Shown one piece after another: positions 59,096-64,000 of a stretch of DNA of 64,000 nucleotides. The notes under the pieces were generated by a model. That model saw nothing but the letters and a program-made list of their open reading frames with translations. It ran no database searches and was not told where the DNA came from. The number at the start of each line of letters is the position of its first letter. The first letter of the stretch is position 1. The stretch comes from Cryptomeria japonica (lineage: Eukaryota; Streptophyta; Pinopsida; Cupressales; Cupressaceae), in the NCBI RefSeq assembly GCF_030272615.1, contig NC_081415.1:602229644-602293643 (forward strand). The letters run 5' to 3'. The position numbers were made by a program, and so were the translations under genes.

Positions 59096-59288
59096 TTGAA
59101 CTTAAAACAGATAACACACATAAATCATGTTTTGATCACCACAAATAGCTTGATATCTATACATAACTTGGAAACATTCACATCAAAACAAGTTATACAA
59201 ATACTCATATTGGATACATGCATCAAAAACATGACAGACACGCAAAAACACAACATTTTAAATCGACCACAACACAAATTTTTCCTGG

Positions 59289-60000
59289 ATGCGCTAAAAC
59301 GGACATGAAATGCGCTAAAAAAGACCCACGCGCTAAGCTGCTTGTCCTACGCGCTAACCTATTTGCCTTATGCGCTAGATTCCATCCATGCGCTACGCTG
59401 CTTTTCCTACGCACGAATCTATTTGCCCTATGCGCTAGACTATGTCTATGCGCTATTCTTTTCCTCCATTGCGCTACCCAATCTACCCTATGCGCTAGAC
59501 TCTGTCTACGCGCTAATCTATCCTCCCTACGCGCTCCCCTTTTCATCCTATGCGCTAGAAACAACCTACGAGCTAATCTGATCTTCCTAAGCGCTACCTG
59601 TTAAGCCCTATGCGCTATGTTATGATTACGCGCTAAACCTCTGGCTTTATGCGAACTTCTTTGCTTCCTATGCGCTAGGTTATACCGACGCGCTACCCTG
59701 TTCTTCCAACGCGCTACTAACCACGTTACCTACGCTGTTTTCCGTCTACGCGCTAACCTCAAACTCCTATGCGCTACTAAATATTTTCGGACGCGACCCC
59801 TAAATTTTACCCTGATGCGCTATTTCGCATTGCGTATGCGCTACTGTTTACCTTAGACGCGCTGAACCGAAAAGCCCGAACTTAAAAATTCAAAAAACAC
59901 CTAAAATCGACAAAATCAAAAATCAAAAAAGGGTCAAAAGGGTTGACTTACTGGTGGTCCACGCGCTGCAGGTCTCCGATATCTCCGAACGCGCTCGAAA
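59289..60000 (-). repeat. Array 3: the same TAGCGC-type octamer, minus strand, in front of the PMD gene
   Basis: About 30 copies of (A)(C/T)GCGCTA on the plus strand, the reverse complement of the leader motif. Spacing runs 21, 21, 18 bp and repeats, giving a 60-bp higher-order unit (59330-59720). Relative to the antisense gene the motif has the same orientation and leader position as arrays 1 and 2 have relative to gag. Two more copies occur near 59962 and 59990. Confidence 0.9.
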
Positions 60001-60100
60001 CGGTGTCTGTGGTACGGAATAGGCATTTTCTCTCCAGAGCAAATTCTCTTTTCTTCAAAGTCAACAAGCACAAATGAATTCAAATCAAGCCCTTTTCCCC

Positions 60101-60109
60101 TTTTATAGG
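60101..60109 (-). promoter_or_regulatory. TATA box for the antisense PMD transcript
   Basis: CCTATAAAAGGGG on the minus strand, a strong TATA match. A transcript starting near 60075 would run through array 3 and the CTTG repeats into the PMD frame. Confidence 0.55.
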
Positions 60110-60188
60110 AGAAAAATGAAATTAGGGTTACCTAACTGGGCCTGTAATATGGTCGTGGTCTCCCCTATACCAAAACATTTGTAATTTA

Positions 60189-60327
60189 TCGGGAGATGAA
60201 TCAATTTACGCACTTTCTACACGCACGAAATCCTACACATCATACGAACTTCATCAATTTAACTCAAATTTTTTTTATTTATTTTTTTCAAAAAAAACAA
60301 AAAAAAAACAATTGATTCATCTCCCGA
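60189..60327. repeat. Perfect 18-bp inverted repeat before the 3' LTR
   Basis: TCGGGAGATGAATCAATT at 60189-60206 is the exact reverse complement of 60310-60327. The 103-base interval includes a T-run then an A-run (60272-60308) that can also pair. It lies between the antisense TATA box and the polypurine tract. Confidence 0.9.
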
Positions 60328-60460
60328 GGGGGCATCACATCGAACATCGAATCTGGGGCACGACTGGCAAATCAAAAGAGCGACACAAAAATTGCATTTG
60401 ATCATAAAAACACAAAAACAATCAATTTTCTTTGAAATAACATGTGCACACACGTCACTT

Positions 60461-60475
60461 CAAAGAGGGGCAGAA
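60461..60475 (+). other. Polypurine tract of the Tat element
   Basis: CAAAGAGGGGCAGAA directly before the 3' LTR start TGTAGACG. Confidence 0.88.
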
Positions 60476-61867
60476 TGTAGACGTATAAAAATGACCACAT
60501 TTCTAAATGAATATTTTATGTTCATTTTTCTATTTAATTAAATCCAGTTTAATTAAATTATTCACATTCTTCTATTTTATTAAGTAAATTGCTCGATTTA
60601 TCTAAATAAAATTCACTACCCATTTAATGAATAAATCATTTTATTCAATTAAATCCCCCTAGCCACTTTTAATTAAATTCAAATTTAATTAAATAGTTAT
60701 CCTAAATTGAATAAATCAAATTTATTTAATTACAACCAAATTGAATGAAAATCAAATAATTCAATTAAATCCTATTATCCCTCCATCCACTTGCAAAATC
60801 CCAAACCCCTTTCTAATCCCTTCTAGAATCTTCTAATTGCTTCTAATTAACCTAACCCTCCCCTAAACTTTGTCACATCCCTAAGCAAAGGGAGGTCACT
60901 TCTCAAAACCCCCAAAGTCTTTGAAAACCATTGAAGGCTTCCAACCTTCAACCACTTAATCCCCAAAGTCTCCAATAACCATTAATGGTTAAAACATTTG
61001 TTTTGACTCAACCTCTACCCAACCCAAGGGTCTCATCAGGTCATTAATACTTTGACCATGATTATCTCTTAATCATTTGCATAAAGGTTTATCTTTGGAT
61101 TAGATCCTAATTCAGTGGGTAAACCTAATTTAGACTTGACCCTTAGCATTTAGATAACCATGAGGTCTCCTCAGGCCTTTAATGCCTCCAACCTCTTCTT
61201 TCAACCCAATCCTGTGTGGACATTTGTCACCATTTCATTGGTGCCAATTGTGCACATGGATTCCCAACTTTCAAACTTGGCCCTTGATTAAACCATTCAA
61301 TCTTGACCATCCATTGCCCTGTTTATGCTATAAATAGAGCTCTCATTCCTCCATTCTTAACAATCATCTTTCAAATTTGAAGCATCACACTTATGCTCAA
61401 ATTGTTTCAAGCTTTCATATCATCTATATGCTCATCATTTAGCCTCTCTTAGATCATAAATTAGACTAATATGCATATTAGAATAAGTTCTTTATCATTT
61501 TAGCTCAATCATAGATTAAATATAGTATGTTAGGATAGTATTCATACTAATCTTGTCATCTTATCATTTAGATTATTGCATTTTAGCATCATACATAGCT
61601 TACAACACATCTCATACTAAGATCAGTTAAAAATCTCTCTCGTTCTCATATTTGCCATCCCTAGACCATTTTGCTCAGTAATTTGAGAGCAAAACATTGG
61701 TTTGAGGGACATTGTGAGATAGAGAACCATGGGACCCTCCTTGGGAAGCTGAGTAACACTGTGTTACTCCATAGCTTGCATCAAGAAGTCCTGTGTGTGT
61801 GTGTGGATTGATATTTATCGTAATTTTTCACATATTTAGTTTTATTAATCCATTTTTCCCACATACA
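60476..61867 (+). repeat. 3' LTR of the Tat element
   Basis: Same length as the 5' LTR. I see five differences, all C/T on the plus strand, four of them with T in this copy. Followed by the TAACC duplication. Confidence 0.97.
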
Positions 61868-62731
61868 TAACCGACCCACATTCAAATGCTCTCTGCCCAA
61901 ACATGTTGCATGCATAATAGTTACCATTGAATCTATTTGATCTAGCTTTATTGTTTAGAAAGTAGGGAAAATTATTGTAAGCCTTACTTCTACATACATT
62001 GGCAGTGTGTCCTTCCTTGAGACAATTAAAGCAAATAGGTTTGAACTTTTTCTTACCTTTATCCTTTGGTGTTGGTTGCTTCTTTGATTCTCCATCTTTT
62101 GTTCCAGAGGTATCACCTTCCTCATAACTAGAAAAACTAAGTCTAGTGGTTTTCTTTACCGGTTTTGTTGATTCAAGCTTTTGTTCTAGCTTAACAGTGC
62201 TCTTATTGAATTTGGCAAGTATTTTCTTTGACTCAGTGAGTTCTTTGGAAATAGCAGCATTGGATTCCTTCAAGGTTTCATTCTCAGAAATAGCCATGTT
62301 TAGCTCACCTTGCATTTCTTCTTTTTCCACTTTACTCTCATGGAGATGAGCAGTAAGTGCACTGATTTCTTGCTTCAGCTTGGAGATCTAATGATCTTTG
62401 TCTTTTACCAGATCTTCAGCTTTCCTCTAGTTCTCAAGCTCTTGACACATTCTGATAGTCAGTCCTTCTAGTTCCCTTCTTAGGTTAGCATTATATTCAT
62501 TCAGTTTTTCAACTTCTTCAACTAGGGCTTCCATGTCTGCTTCATCAAAGGAACTATTTTTAGTAAGCTCCATCAGTTTTTTAGTATGCTCTCTTCTACT
62601 TGCTAAAGAGGCTTTGTATTTGACTTTGAGTTCATCAAAGGCTTTCTCAATCTGAGTGAGATGATGAGTAAGCTCCCTCACAGTGTATTCCCCCATATCT
62701 CCTTCCAAGTGGTTAAACTTATAGAAAGGCT

Positions 62732-62745
62732 GGCTCTGATACCAA
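62732..62745 (-). other. Primer binding site of element B
   Basis: Minus strand TTGGTATCAGAGCC, a perfect initiator-Met type copia site, next to the LTR end. Confidence 0.92.
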
Positions 62746-62746
62746 T

Positions 62747-63355
62747 TGATTTATACTAAGAGGGGGGGGTGAATTAGTATACCAAAAAATATTTAACTCA
62801 AACACTTAAATAGTTTAGTAGTAAACCAATATAACAATTTTACTAGCAAATCAGTTAACACAAATGCAAACCAAACAACAGATAAGGCATTCACCCACAA
62901 AAGCACAATCACCATAACACAAGAGATTTTGACTTGGAAAACCAAATGGCAAAAACCACAAAGAGATGAAACTCACAAGTAACTATCTGCAGAATAGTAA
63001 CCAGACCAGTTAAGGTCATACAATGTTCTTCACCAGAATAGATCCTGTTAGGAATCTCAATCTCTGTTAGGAGATAAGTCCGATTAAAGACTACCTTGTG
63101 AGAGGATTTCAAATCCACAATTGTGAACCACCTTGTTAGAGGATTGACAAAGGCTTTGTCGGGCCTACCCGGTTAAGGGTTTCAGACTTGTCGAAGATGT
63201 GAGTAATCAACAAGTGAGTGGTCTAAATATTAGCATAGTATGCTTGGTTAGATCCTTGATAGCTCATTGTTAATACATTTTAGCATTACTAGAGTCTTCA
63301 AAATCTCCACATTGTTTCTTCACACAGACCTAATCTTCTTCTGTGATCGTACATT
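62747..63355 (-). repeat. 5' LTR of element B, distal part missing
   Basis: Matches the first 610 bp of 37606-38806, including the U5 block (62930-62960) and the C-run (62760-62772, as Gs). Similarity stops near CTGTGATCGTACAT at 63355, halfway through the LTR. The rest was deleted or displaced by another insertion whose far edge is outside the window. Confidence 0.82.
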
Positions 63356-64000
63356 ACTCAATACAAGATCAATAATTAACTAACACATGAATGCGTAAAG
63401 GATTTATAACATTCATCATTAACAACATATCCCATAACATTCGCTCCTTCCCACTATCTGTGTGGAAGCTATATTTAAAACTCATAAAATATAGGAAAGC
63501 TGAGATAATTAGGACTCTTTTCCTTCTTTGAACATTTGTAGATTTTCCCTATATCCTGTCTAACATCCTTCATGCCAACAAATAGTCTTTATTAATGGAC
63601 CAAGATTAGTTTATAGACTCCTTGATGAGCACGGATAGTAGTGACCAAGTCCACAATAGATCTTTGAACTCTTCTTGCCTTATTGTCCATCCTTTGTCCT
63701 TGCTACCCTATTTCTATAAAAGAACTTGTTCCTTCATGAAAATTGTGACATGCAACTATGACACAAAGGCTAGAGAAAGCATTCTATCCACACATCATGA
63801 CCATTCATTTTGAACACATTCACTAGACACACATAAAAATAGTAAATACTTATTATTGCATTTATAAAGTTCATGTTTCTATCAAAATAAAGGTTTCAAC
63901 TATAGGTAATAAGACTTATCAAACCAAGCATATAAGGTCAGTTAAAGTATGCTCATTAATTCCATCAACAAATATAAAAACCCTTAAATATGGCAAACTA
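63356..64000. other. Unrecognised AT-rich sequence
   Basis: No repeat edge or gene seen. A 63-codon frame at 63622-63813 has no domain. Confidence 0.5.

Larger units (their letters stand above)
43260..61867 (+). mobile_element. Tat-clade Ty3/gypsy element with antisense PMD gene (18.6 kb)
   Basis: Complete structure: LTRs 43260-44651 and 60476-61867 (1392 bp each), PBS (44656-44673), polypurine tract (60461-60475) and perfect target duplication TAACC (43255-43259 and 61868-61872). Internal order: long leader with spaced-motif arrays, a short ORF abutting gag, gag, a pol of about 2000 codons with dual RNase H, then a 5-kb 3' region with an antisense PMD gene. I count five differences between the LTRs (about 0.36%), so the insertion is recent. 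It sits inside gag of element B. Only one in-frame TGA separates gag and pol, and the pol frame is fully open. Dual RNase H is the hallmark of the Tat clade. Confidence 0.97.
42803..62696 (-). pseudogene. Gag pseudogene of element B in two blocks (62696-61868 and 43259-42803)
   Basis: ATG at 62696 lies only about 35 bp past the PBS. The first 200 codons are a long coiled coil (Leu/Glu/Lys heptads). A basic stretch and a good zinc knuckle CFNCLKEGHTANVC (about 62000-62036) follow, then a second, partial one (CNMFGQRAFEC) cut off by the Tat insertion. After 43259 two more knuckle-like segments appear: CLIYHGHGHTTATC and HCNKLGHPARIC, each with one Cys replaced. Stops occur at 62427 and 62390. 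The TAACC target duplication of the Tat element marks the break. The domain layout matches gag of element A. Confidence 0.72.
37606..63355 (-). mobile_element. Non-autonomous copia-type element B (gag + unknown ORF, no pol), split by a Tat gypsy element
   Basis: Minus-strand order: 5' LTR (62747-63355, distal part missing), initiator-Met PBS (62732-62745), coiled-coil/CCHC gag (from 62696, interrupted, resuming 43259-42803), unknown ORF (42351 to about 39090), polypurine tract (38807-38821) and 3' LTR (37606-38806). After removal of the 18.6-kb insertion the internal region is about 5.3 kb, and no protease, integrase, RT or RNase H is present. Same plan as element A, with recognisable similarity in the second ORF but different LTRs. 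It is damaged by stops and frameshifts, though fewer than in element A. Confidence 0.85.

Noticed and set aside
59218-59604. Frames across array 3 (128 codons plus, 113 codons minus) as proteins
   Set aside because: They arise from the octamer repeat with 18/21-bp spacing. In array 2 the equivalent frame is full of stops, so translation is not supported.

Overview
The window is plant nuclear DNA made almost entirely of nested retrotransposons. I see no host gene that I would call intact. The cues for a plant are copia elements primed from initiator-tRNA-Met (TGGTATCAGAGC), a Tat-clade Ty3/gypsy element with two RNase H domains, an L1 LINE with a plant-type RNase H tail, and a plant mobile domain (PMD) gene. 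Deep nesting, long LTRs and AT-rich filler suggest a very large genome, possibly a conifer; that last step is inference.

Layout. 1-1016: end of a minus-strand copia-type element. 1017-3585: non-coding (198-bp tandem duplication, purine-rich GA satellite, AT-rich DNA). 3586-33111: copia-type element A (plus strand), broken by four insertions: a minus-strand solo LTR (4467-5659), a gag/protease-only gypsy element (5984-13894, minus, target duplication AGTCA), an L1 LINE (about 16441-24038) and a decayed pol-bearing copia element (25603-32593, target duplication GGATC). 33112-37605: possible LINE remnant, a solo copia LTR (34978-36290) and AT-rich DNA. 37606-63355: copia-type element B (minus strand), broken by an 18.6-kb young Tat gypsy element (43260-61867, plus, target duplication TAACC). 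63356-64000: nothing recognised.

Three observations matter most. (1) Elements A and B have copia-type LTRs, an initiator-Met PBS, a coiled-coil CCHC gag and a polypurine tract, but no pol. In its place each carries a related second ORF that I do not recognise. They look like members of a non-autonomous group carrying a shared ORF of unknown function. (2) The Tat element carries an antisense PMD gene with its own TATA box. Arrays of a TAGCGC-type octamer at 21-bp spacing lie in the leader of gag-pol and, in mirrored orientation, in the leader of the antisense gene. (3) Copia-type LTRs of several families here share a U5 signature, which suggests a common mobilising machinery.

How the parts work together: the pol-bearing copia element supplies (or supplied) protease, integrase, RT and RNase H of the kind A and B would need. 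The gag-only gypsy element likewise needs a partner. The Tat element is nearly complete, with LTRs about 99.6% identical, but gag and pol are separated by one in-frame TGA. Boundaries rest on TG..CA ends, primer sites, polypurine tracts and target duplications read by eye.
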